Made by a program: the position numbers and the translations under genes. A stretch of 64,000 nt of DNA from Dermanyssus gallinae (taxonomy: Eukaryota > Arthropoda > Arachnida > Mesostigmata > Dermanyssidae). Below the pieces are notes generated by a model. That model was given only the letters and a program-made list of their open reading frames with translations, was not told the origin of the DNA and did not search any database. Positions within the stretch are counted from its first letter, which is position 1, and every line of letters begins with the position of its first letter. The stretch lies in contig QVRM01000429.1 of assembly GCA_003439945.1 (NCBI GenBank), positions 434,001-498,000 on the forward strand, written 5' to 3'. This document shows, in pieces, positions 11,268 through 20,872 of the stretch.

Positions 11268-12330
11268 AAGCGCCTTGAACATAATTAGCAACTCATGTTT
11301 CTTGGTGATAATTTCGGCTTGATTTATTTGAATGGCTTTAAATTTTAAGGGCACGATGTACATGACGAACGAGTGTGGTGTTCCTTTCCTTGCAATCTGA
11401 CAATCGGTTCATACAAAAAAAATGTGAGAAAACAGTGTAAAATATTATCATCAATAACGCCTTACGGAGTATTCGATTCTTAGCAGGGCTGTATGACTTA
11501 TACTACATATTCTATTCCAGAAATGGCTTCTTTGTCCCATCTTCTGAATCAAATCGTGAACTCGGTCTTTCATGGAGTTAACGAGCTGTTGTAAGTACGA
11601 AAGTGGAATATCGGTCCATGCTTGCTGGACAGCTTCTTTGAGGTCCGACAAATTACCATATTACGTCGACCATTTGCGTGAGTCTTGACTTGTTGAAAAA
11701 CTCCGTCAGGTTCGAAAGCCATTTAGGTTCCTTCCGTACGTCATGCCAGTAGTACTGACAGCCGTCAGGGCCATCGTGAGTAAATTTTATTTTATCCGAG
11801 AACTCGATGTTTTCCACTTGTTATATCCTAAGTTTGGTATATATGCGAAAATTCACGCCGTGCGACAATGTGCTTCGGTTGCAGTCGCGGCATAAGCTTC
11901 CTTTTCGCGTATCTGTATGATCCTACGCCGATCTCGAATAGTCAAAACTGGCTTACGCAGACGTTAGATCTGAACCATTAGTTTACTCCCGGGTGTAAGA
12001 ACCTGCTGATGGTGCTCTTATGCCGTCTTAATCTGTTTGCTATAGCAGTTATTATATGACCGAGCTCAGCATATGCCTCAATTCTTGTATTTTCGTTATC
12101 CGTAAGATACTTTGTACGACCCATGGTTTAAACATAAGCTTCGTCGTTAGTTCGGAACAACGACTGAGCTGTAGAATATTTTGCAGCTATAGAACGATTG
12201 ATTTAGCTAGACAATTTTAATCCCCAGGATCGTATATCAGCTGCTCAAAATTTCAAGCCATTCAAATAAATCAAGCCGAAATTATCACAAAAGAACATGA
12301 GTTGCTCATTTTTTGCAACGCACTTTATTT
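11268..12330 (-). mobile_element. Tc3-like DNA transposon with long inverted repeats
   Basis: The sequence at 12245-12306 (AATTTCAAGCCATTCAAATA and onward) is repeated in inverted orientation at 11273-11347 with few differences: about 60 bp match well and weaker matching extends another 20 bp outward (CGCACTTTA versus GCGCTTTAC). Between the arms lies a broken transposase on the minus strand. The true outer ends and the TA duplication could not be fixed. Length near 1.0-1.1 kb is short for an intact Tc3-type element with long inverted repeats. Confidence 0.75.
11510..12124 (-). pseudogene. Tc3-like transposase remnant
   Basis: The start is MGRTKYLTDNENTRIEAYAE (ATG at 12124-12122), followed by a helix-turn-helix region ITAIANRLRRHKSTISRFL as in Tc1/Tc3 transposases. 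After frameshifts come ENIEFSDKIKFTHDGPDG and YYWHDVRKEP, equivalent to the first catalytic Asp region (FSDE-K-F, GPDGxxYYWHD). The C-terminal block is LKEAVQQAWTDIPLSYLQQL plus KMGQRSHF. Family identity comes from these motifs in the right order. The central catalytic part is collapsed and the element cannot encode an active enzyme. Confidence 0.7.
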
Positions 12331-12641
12331 TCTTTATGCCGTAGTACAGTTTGCGCGTACCTTTTGAATAGCAATTTTGGCGGGCAGATGCAGTCTACAG
12401 TCAAAAGCTATAATATTACTTGCATATTTACAATGTTTTATGCTGTTCGGGGCTAAGTTAGTTGCGAAAATGTCGATTGTTGATGATGTTTGATACTTTT
12501 TAAAGGTATGTTGTATCTGTGGTCACGCACATACCAAATTTCGGAGAGAATATCCAGCTATTTCGGCGTTGATCGTTTATTAGGTTGGTCGATAGGACAG
12601 CCAACGTCGCCTGCCAAAACATTTTGCGTACCTAAATTATC

Positions 12642-12881
12642 TTAACTATTTGCAGATGGGCATTGCACGCGGTGATCGACAAACGTGTGTATATCTTCAT
12701 GTCGGCAAGAGTACACAGCGACTACGTTGATTCCATTTGCCTCGAAAATCATAAAGTTGTTTTTACCCAATTTAGTCGAGACGGCCCTTAAGTGTTGATT
12801 CGAACAGACCAGCACTTCTATAGGCCGGCCCCGACCGTGGCGCTTGAGAGCCGAGCTATAAGTGGAGCTCTGAACGGCCAA
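12642..12881 (-). pseudogene. possible LINE endonuclease fragment
   Basis: An 80-codon minus frame contains GRGRPIEVLVCSNQHLRAV and ANGINVVAVYSCRHEDIHTF. The pattern of a strand, then a short loop, then VVAVY resembles the central part of the exonuclease-endonuclease-phosphatase domain of R1/jockey LINEs. No catalytic His or Asp cluster is included, so this is a weak call; it could be unrelated. Confidence 0.3.
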
Positions 12882-12954
12882 CTCTATCAGAACGCGTCTT
12901 TGAAAACGATATTAGCGAACCTGTTTGTTTGCGATGATATCAAAAGTAGTAAAC

Positions 12955-13488
12955 TTATACCAATGCCCTTGATGTTCTACTGGAGAATCTTCGGTTGAGT
13001 CGTATTGCAAAACTACCTACTTGAGCTTCCGACTGAAGCGAATGGTTCGCTGTCGGCGACTCTAAAAGAGTACTTGCCCTTGCAGCAAGATGCGACGGGT
13101 ACATTGACCGTATCTGATACGGATTCGGAAACCCCATAGGAAACAGACCATCATTGGGTGGGTGGGGGCCTGTTGAGTTAGTGTTTGGCGTCTGCTGCTG
13201 AGTCAACTGCTGTTGTAATTGAGATGGCTCAGACAACTGCTCGCCGAGTTGAATTCGGATTGTTGTGGCAATGTTGTTTGCCATGTACGCGCTACGAACG
13301 ACGATTGCGCTTTGAGCTGAAAGAATTGAACCAAGCCGTCGCGTCTGCTCTGCTGCCCCATATGTTGTCCGCCTCGAGATTGAGTCCCGTTCTTGGTTCT
13401 TTGTTTTTATATGGCCCTTCTGACTTGACGCGACAAACATCCCTGCTCTGCATCTCCCTGTATGCTCGATCGGCTCAAAAGTCGCCAC
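12955..13488 (-). CDS. candidate host exon: Gln-rich, Pro-containing open frame of 177 codons
   Basis: The frame is open over 177 codons. Inside it, an ATG at residue 69 begins MANNIATTIRIQLGEQLSEP, followed by SQLQQQLTQQQ, then NSTGPHPPNDGLFPMGFPNP and IRSMYPSHLAARASTL. The Q-rich stretch followed by a Pro/Gly/Met/Tyr-rich stretch resembles linker regions of animal transcription factors. It is not a simple repeat and has no transposon motif. No intron border is certain: CGAGCAG|TTGTCTGAG is a possible acceptor, and the frame could end at a GCAAGT-type donor near the AAGGGCAAGTACTC segment. No family is recognised. It may instead belong to a LINE ORF1, given the fragment downstream. Confidence 0.35.
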   Translation of the reverse strand: MATFEPIEHTGRCRAGMFVASSQKGHIKTKNQERDSISRRTTYGAAEQTRRLGSILSAQSAIVVRSAYMANNIATTIRIQLGEQLSEPSQLQQQLTQQQTPNTNSTGPHPPNDGLFPMGFPNPYQIRSMYPSHLAARASTLLESPTANHSLQSEAQVGSFAIRLNRRFSSRTSRALV

Positions 13489-14151
13489 TCTGATGCAGAA
13501 GCAGCTTTGAGGTTTCGGTGCACATTGCGAGGAGTGCTTTTTAGATCCGTTGCCTTTAAACCCGCTCGGCGTCTTTTGGCCTAAGGGCTAGAACCTTGGC
13601 GACCGTTTTTCAATGACGTATGCTGTTTTGACGATCACCTCTTCACTGTAATCAACCGATTTGCTTAGAACAGTATCGGTTTAGACGTTGAGCACATCTA
13701 TAGGCTAACTGGAGCTCGGTTGTACTTGGACAGAATTCGTTTGGCTTGCACTCGAGCAATGCGACTTTGGAGAAACTAAAAGCAATCGTCTCGTCAAGTG
13801 GCACTGTAACTTTAGAAGGCGCTAATTTCAGTGTCAGAACATGAACACTTGCACATATACAAAAACTTGTCTCCTCGCTCGGCGTTAGCTGTACAAACAC
13901 TAGAACAATATAGTTAGGACGTTAGCTGCACAAACACGACAGTTAAGACAAACAATATAGTGTCTTAAACCTGAAGACTTTGTGCATGAGTGAGCCGGAG
14001 ACAGTGACTTCTACACTGCGTCAAGTTGTGATGCTTTTCCTTGGTCATAGCAACACAGAAATTTGTGGTGTGATTTGTGTTCACTTTTATTTGCCTGTGT
14101 TGCTGTTTGCTGACTGTTTTAGACTAAGCTTATTTAATGTTTTAGTGGTGA
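13489..14151. other. no recognisable gene; may include LINE 5' sequence
   Basis: Nothing identifiable except that its right end leads directly into the CR1-like LINE and may be that element's 5' UTR. TTAGCTGTACAAACAC and TTAGCTGCACAAACAC near 13886 and 13923 form a small 16-bp near-duplicate. Confidence 0.5.
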
Positions 14152-16395
14152 ATGGGGAAAATTATCGCTCTTAATTGTGCACTCTGCAACGAGTCAACGT
14201 CTGCCTAAGAGTTCGGATGCTGCTCGCTTGGCTGCGGTACGATCAGACATCTTAAACGTTTCAGTGATGCAGCTGTCAACACGCAGAGTTTGGTGTGCGC
14301 GACCTGTGAGCAAAATCCTCCTGTCGGCAACTATACAACGGTTATTCAGAGAGTTGTGGACCTTACAAAACTGTGCTTGGTCAACGACTTCATTTTATCG
14401 ATCAGGTCTGAGCTGACTGCGTGCATGTCCGAACTCAGGGCCATCCACTCTGAGTTAGCTTCATTACAATCACCTCAGACCACGCCACCATGCCTCGTCC
14501 AGTCAAGCCTCTGTGAACGTGTTCGAAATCTGGAGCGCTCAACCCTAATGATTTGCAATGATAGATCATACGCCACTGTCTCATCGGGAAGTGCTGCGCC
14601 CGTGGAGGCAGCCGCATCATCCTCCAAAAACGCCTTTTGACTGTGTTTGTAAGCACTCATAACTCTAATCAGCGAACGTTCACGTTCGATTAAGCGCAAA
14701 CGCTCGGAGAACAACCATCGAGCCATCATTATCGGCACAGCGTCTGCAGCCGACAACCCTATCACCACCGTTGCAGAACAATAAGAAGCGCGCGTATTCA
14801 CCTCTCAAGTTGCGGCTAACGTCACCGCCTCGGACGTCACTGCCTCGGAATATCGCGCCCAACCTTGATTGATTAATTGACTGATTGTGCAAGATGGGGA
14901 CGAGAGAACAGTGCTCAATCCCAAGTTCTGAGCGTCGGGGGCTGTCACATCAAATTCTCCGTCTGCCGCAAGAGAACGAGCTCGCTGATTGCGACAGTAC
15001 TGCCCGCTTACACCTATCGGAGCAATTATAGCAAATTTATAAACGGTCATACAATAACGCCATAGTTCCAGATACTTTTAAACAGAGCATAGTGACACCG
15101 ATACATAGGAAGGGGCTCAAAAAGGGCGTCTAGGTTTTTGAACTATATGACCGCGAATAATATTTTTGACACTTTACAATACGGACTTCATGGTATATAT
15201 TCTGACCAGATGGGTGCATTTGACAGGGTAGATCATAGGCTTCGTGCTGACAAGATGAAGATGCTTCAGATCTATTTAGAGGCTTGTGGCTTGCCGCTTT
15301 TCTGCACAATTGGTCGTTCCGAGTCAAAGAGGGAAGCTGTCTCTCATCTCGGCTGTACATAATCTTACATTCCGTCGATTGTTAAATACCTAATGTACGC
15401 TGACGACCTGAAGATATACACTCCCTTAGACACTCCCTCAGCGCATACTTTGCTACAGTCTGCTGTCGACGGCATCTGCCGTTGGTGCATTGACAATGGG
15501 ATGGAGCTATCCGTTTCGAAATACCTCGTTTTGAAAAGGACTCCTTCGTTTTGGGGTATCAGCTTAATGGGACAACCTTGCCCACCGCAAATGTTGTCCC
15601 GTTGAGCTGATACTCTGTATTGCCATTGCAAAGCCGTACGGGACCTTGGTGTAGTAATATCAACAGATCTTACCCCTTTTGCACAATTTAGAGACCTAGT
15701 AAAATCCAGATATGTACTTGTGAACATGCTGCTCCTTTGCTTTATCATTAAGGAGCGAAATGTGTATATTCACCTATGCAAAGCAATTGTGCTATCCAGG
15801 CCTCTATATTGCTCACCCACCTAGAGCCCATACTTGTACAAGTACATAGGCATGATTAAACGCGTTCGGAGAAGATTCCTAGGAAAGCTCTGTCGAAGAT
15901 GTGATATCAAGCCGAACGCTGTAAACCTTCCGTCGCTATTAATTTTACTGAAAAACAGCCACGCGCGGGCATTATCGCAACTCGTGAGCGCTGATCTTAT
16001 TAACCACTTATTTGATGTGACAATGAACAATCGTAGAAGCCAATTAATGGTATTATTAAAATGTGTTGCACGGATTGAAATAATGAATAATACGTTCTAC
16101 TGGCGTGTAGACAGAGAATCACACAACAAGGCAACTTCGTGTACTTCATCGCCCACCAGCCTCCTTCCACCCTTTATTCGGCAAATAAAGGCGTTTTCTA
16201 TTTGTAATTCTAGACCAATCTTCTGTCCCGTAGGGGCTTGGAAGTTGAGATAGCTAGGCATTTTCCAACAGTTGGCAGCATGTCCGCTGACTCTCAACGG
16301 TATGATTGATTGTCAATTCTAAGAGCATATAGCATATAGTATAAATCTCAATGTTATATGTATACTTAACGTGCGTGAAATAAATGTGATGATGA
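14152..16395 (+). pseudogene. CR1/jockey-like LINE, both ORFs, heavily deleted
   Basis: An ORF1-like start MGKIIALNCALCNESTSA (ATG 14152) and, after frameshifts, SLVCATCEQNPP give paired CxxC motifs like the PHD-type finger of CR1 ORF1 proteins. A helical, probably coiled-coil segment follows (VNDFILSIRSELTACMSELR). The endonuclease is missing. RT pieces follow: PDTFKQSIVTPIHRKG (15070), AFDRVDHR (15220), KYLMYADDLKIY (15385-15420, the catalytic YADD), and CIDNGMELSVSK. After more shifts comes the C-terminal IGMIKRVRRRFLGKLC and ALSQLVSADLINHLFDVTMN. The 3' end is AAATAAATGTGATGATGAT, a short TGA repeat as in CR1/L2-type elements. Several stops and the missing endonuclease make it dead. Confidence 0.75.
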
Positions 16396-16522
16396 TTTAT
16401 CGACTATTCTCAAAGCATCACTCAAAAAATTCGATCAAGAACAGGGATCGAATCGGCGTTACACTGGTACATGACAACCATAACTAGCGCACCATTTCCC
16501 TATACCACGGCGTCACCTTGTA
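16395..16522 (-). mobile_element. tRNA-derived SINE, family A, copy 2 (minus strand)
   Basis: On the minus strand this reads GGTGACGCCGTGGTATAGGG (A-box region), GTGCGCTAGTTATGGTTGTC, and the best B-box of the family (GATTCGATCCCTG), followed by TTGATCGAATTTTTTGAGTG. It ends with GTCGATAAATCATC at the 3' end of the LINE. The body and tail seen in the copy at 6.5 kb are missing. Confidence 0.8.
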
Positions 16523-19144
16523 AATGTGGACTACAATGTGACAGATATTTTGCGGGTGGTTGCCTGGGAGGCTTGTCCCTAAACGAATTTTTTAATTGCC
16601 ATTTTTTTTAATTGCCTTTAATTTAATGTAATTGCCTTGAAATACAGGTAGTGTGAGTTTACACCTAAACAAGCTTAAGGGGTGTCAAATAAACAAATTA
16701 GCCAAAAATAGCCAACAGTTACTGCAGTTGTACAGAGTATAATCGAGAAGCGCCCGTCATCAAAGGCTTTTGCGCCAGAAGTTCGCCAGCTAGAACTGTT
16801 GATTTCCTAGGATGCCAAAAATCAACTGTAAGCAGTATTGCACAGCAGTGGAAGGCTTGGACTACTTTGGGTTAATGTGTTCTGCCAGTACGCGATTGTC
16901 AGCTCGCGACTGTGCGCGGAAGAAGGCAGTGAAGGTCCCGTAGTGATAAAGTGAGCCCAGTAAATCGTTTCAAAAAATCCCCTGGGGAACTAGCGTTTGC
17001 TCTGGGGAGTAGCGCGGGGGTACGTTTGTCGAAATTTCATCACAAGGGCTTCAGATACATGTCCTTCGTGCTCTAAGACATTAAATAAGAGATGCTGTCT
17101 GAGGCTACTAAGACAAAAGAGTCACCCACTGCAAGTTGTCTGTAGGCTTGTTGGAACGCATTGAGTTACTGAACGCATTACTGACAAATCCAGAAGATGT
17201 TTTCTTACCAGCACAAAGTTTCTGGCCGACGTCCGCGTACTAGACATTGCCTCTAGTAAGGGCGACGTCGTCTTTTTGCTTAAATAAACAAGAGAACATC
17301 ACCGGGCATTACGTAAGCCGTCCTGGGAACTGCGAATTACAAATATGACAAAATACGATTCTAAAATGATGTGCTCGCACCTTAGGACTACAATTAAAGC
17401 GTGTGATGAAAGCCGATAAAGGTTTCATTAAAGAACAATATTTAGAAAGCTTGATTCTTTCTGCAACATGTTTTATGTCAATGCTTGCACCACAAGAAAT
17501 GCTAGTGTAATATAGAATGATTTAGTGTTTGCACTCTGCATATATATATATATATACAAAATTCTACCATTTTAATAACATATTAATGTTCCTCTACTGG
17601 AAAAAGCCTCAACAAAATGCAGGATGAGTACGCTAAAAGCTTCTCCGAAGGTAAAGATGATATGATGACATATAGTAGTCTTCTACCAGCCAACACTCCA
17701 AGCAAGTGGGGGCGATCATGTCTAGAACCCCCTAACAAGCCTTAAGGAATGGCCTACCCAGCCGTCCTTCAAGGTTTGTCGCCGGGACGGCTGCTTAAGG
17801 TGAGAGATATCACTTCAGTGTAAAAACTTGACAACCCGTTCAAATTTTCCAGCATAATATGGAGGTTTCACGCCCAACACACTGTCAGCAAGAGCAATTG
17901 GTACTTTTTTTAGAATTCAATAATTTCCACCCCTGTTGGACTCTCCGCGGTGTGTAGGTGACCCCTCCCCCGGAACTGAATCTTGAGTACATACTTACGT
18001 CAGAAGATCAAAGAAGATTTTTTAGATATAGACGCCCGCACTATTAGTCCCGAGTCCAATACTTTTTACTCATTATTGGGATTTTTGTGGAACGTCTTCG
18101 GCTTTCTTCGGAAATGCGGAATTTTTATGTGAGTCTTTTGCAACAACTAAATGATGTGACAGCATGGAATAACCAAGAACATAACCCAAGCTTGACGCCA
18201 AAGTGTGTCATCATTTTTCTAATGCGTTAGAAGCCTAAATAAACACCAGGGTGAGTACGGGCTACAAAGGAAAATACGATATAAAGGCATATAGTAGTCT
18301 TTTACCAGCCAACACTCTTAATATGTTTGAACAAGAAATAGATCCCCACATCCGGAATAAAAATTGCGATAAAGCCTACCAGAAACCAGGGATGTTGTTG
18401 TGGATGTCTTTTGGTGCGACTGCTTGTTGGAGTGGTCTGGTGAAAGAAAGCGGGTGCTTAAAACCGCGTTAGTTTACGATCGTATCTGGCTTAAAAAAAT
18501 GTAGACCGGTCGGCCTAGAAGGAAAACAATAACATTTGATATTCGAACGAGCTGTAAAAGCATGCTACGCATGTGAGACCCACTCTAAAACTGTTTTCGT
18601 CAAAAATAAATGCAGTTTATGACAGATGTATTACGCACTAGCCACCCAGGCCACATCTTAGCAATTTAGTGCTGCAATTAAAAAACAAGCGGTATGTGTA
18701 GACAAGTTGTACTGCAAACCAATTGAATTCAACTACACTAGGCTAGCATTTAGGAGTATGGGCATTCACGCATGAGTAGAAAGGCGTGAAATCAAATCTT
18801 GCAACTGTCGCAGATCAAGAATCAAACCTAAATATGTGGTGCATACTTAGGTTTGATTCTAAGTCAAGGCGAGACACTCTGTCGTTGGAAGCGTCGCACA
18901 AATGTTTGGATTCGGTTTTCGCAGTGTGCAAAAGTCCTGTAAAGTTCAAAAGTCACCTTGTAGATACCAGTCTCGTATAATCGATTTAAAATTTGTCCGA
19001 CCCGTTGAAAATGGATTACGACACCTAATCATATACAAATATGTCAAGGTCAAATACGTTGGCAGTAATAGTAGCGATTCGTGCTGTCCCTCTGTCGTCG
19101 ACACGCTTTTCCGGCGTGTATAATTTTGTGCAGACGAGCAAAAA

Positions 19145-19148
<4 letters not shown>
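16523..19148. other. unassigned; possible remains of a DNA transposon and a 90-bp direct repeat
   Basis: A plus-frame piece at about 16800-16860 reads LGCQKSTVSSIAQQWKAW, which looks like the helix-turn-helix of Tc1 or pogo transposases, but no catalytic motif could be tied to it. A 73-codon frame at 18251-18472 has LLWMSFGATACWSGLVKESG, vaguely like the transposase segment VWGCFSxxGxG. Neither is strong. Two copies of a 90-bp repeat lie at 17604 and 18230. Confidence 0.3.
17604..18318. repeat. direct repeat of about 90 bp, copies 630 bp apart
   Basis: Copies at 17604-17699 and 18230-18318 share GCATATAGTAGTCTT-type sequence followed by TACCAGCCAACACTC, plus an upstream GATGAGTACG/GGTGAGTACG block. 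Identity is high at the right end and lower at the left. Confidence 0.75.

Positions 19149-19179
<31 letters not shown>
19149..19179. repeat. (TA)n microsatellite
   Basis: Uninterrupted AT dinucleotides, about 31 bp. Confidence 0.97.
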
Positions 19180-19181
<2 letters not shown>

Positions 19182-19348
19182 AGTTGTAAAGCTCGTTAAA
19201 GTAAATATTTTTCTAATGGAACATGGTCTCTAAGAAGTTTTGTTTCGGTGTGAGTGTAATATGCTTAAAATCCGTGACACTGATGTTATTGTCCAACAGA
19301 GGAACACAAAGTGTGCACTTTGTGAGACAACCAGTTCTTCTGTACAGG

Positions 19349-19351
<3 letters not shown>

Positions 19352-19417
<66 letters not shown>
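19352..19417. repeat. (TA)n microsatellite
   Basis: Uninterrupted TA dinucleotides, about 66 bp, close to the previous array. Confidence 0.97.
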
Positions 19418-19423
<6 letters not shown>

Positions 19424-19899
19424 TTATTCATAAAATATATCTTCAACGGTTCGTTCGTAGCTTTCGTTTAACTGCATAAATGGCCAAGTGGCTATACAAG
19501 CTGTTTGCTGGCTGCTGTCGAGCTGAAGTGCAGATGCATGTTGTACACTGACTGGGCTCGGCTACGTGCCTGTCTCAACGCCGAGGTCAAAAACATGTTT
19601 ACATGTTGGAGCGACGCTCACGACACGTGGCCTTCGTACTCAATTTCCATTTGCTGTTGTTGGTGGTGACGGTGGCGTTATTATCGTTGTTTACTCATAA
19701 GAGACGGGCTACAATGACCGTATACATTTCAATCGCCAGATTTCTGCACAAGACAATTCAATTGTTACGGGTGGTTTTTCTCTCTATGATAAGCTGGCAG
19801 CAGTAGCTTGGCCTTAGTGGAGAGGAATCCGTGTTCAGCGCGTTTGCCTAGTCGTAGACAAGGCGGCACTGCTAGTGACTCGTACATGTCTCATCACGT

Positions 19900-20720
19900 A
19901 TCCCCAAAAACTTTCCGAACTTTCAGCGAACAGCAGCAGTAGCAGCACCAGACTTGACAGCAATCATAGGGGTAGGTGTTACAACTGTAGATGTGTTGGT
20001 AGTATTCGTAGTAATATGTTCCAGTTGTTTCGCTTATGTTGACGTCGATGTGGTGGCCGCCGTGGACGAGCCTCTCCAGCTCCCGACGTCAGCTGCAGAT
20101 GTTGATGTTATGTTCTTCTTCTGCAGTTGATCGATGTACCCGTACGTCGTTTGCCTCCATTCGCTTTCTTCTCGCCAGCAATCAATCCATTCATTTCGTA
20201 GACGATGCATTTCGGGAACTTTGCGGAGGCACGGCAGACAAATCATAGTAAACAAGAAAGACGACGATGACAACGGCGATGACAACAACAACAACGACAA
20301 CGGCGATGACAACAACAACGACACCACACATCAGCAAAGACGATGGGTAACGCTGAAAAGGTGCTTGATAGTATAGTAAGGGAAACAGGGAGAAGCAAAC
20401 AGTCCAGACATTGCTGCTGTTCTTCCGAGACCTAACACCGACACTGACTGAAAGGGCTCGCCGGACATGTCGGCGAAAGATCCGGGACCAGGATGCGTTT
20501 CGCGGTGAGAATCGACAAAACGTGACCGGCATTTTCTGCAGAGAATTAGTCTTCTCCCTTTCCGCCGTCCCCATGGTGCCCCATCGTCCTTTTGGCTTGT
20601 TTGACTGAGCCTCCGCCAGAAGCAAAGCTGGAGGAAGAAGGAAGGGGGAGGGTCTGAGCATTGACAGCGAGAGCAGCAGCAGCTAAGCTCTATTCGCAGA
20701 CCATCTAGCTAACAGCAGCC
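19900..20720. other. GC-richer island with CAG/GAC triplets
   Basis: Base composition shifts to CpG-containing, triplet-rich sequence (AGCAGCAGTAGCAGCACC near 19931; GACAACAACAACAACGAC near 20281). On the minus strand an ATG near 20214 opens MHRLRNEWIDCWREESEWRQ, about 60 codons of normal composition ending in an S/T-rich run at 20034. This is a possible small coding exon but is unsupported by any family. It resembles the other islands at 8-10.4, 28.8-29.8, 49.5-50.4 and 59.4-60.2 kb. Confidence 0.3.
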
Positions 20721-20786
20721 GACGTACTACGCGCTAAAAGCCCTGCAAGACTACTTTTACTGCGACGTCTACCAACAATAAATCTG

Positions 20787-20869
<83 letters not shown>
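20787..20869. repeat. (TA)n microsatellite with one phase break
   Basis: About 83 bp of TA with a single dropped base near 20811. Confidence 0.97.

Positions 20870-20872
<3 letters not shown>

Noticed and set aside
12570..12600. TTAGGTTGGTCGATAGG as a mariner terminal repeat
   Set aside because: It resembles irritans-type mariner ends, but no inverted partner was found nearby.
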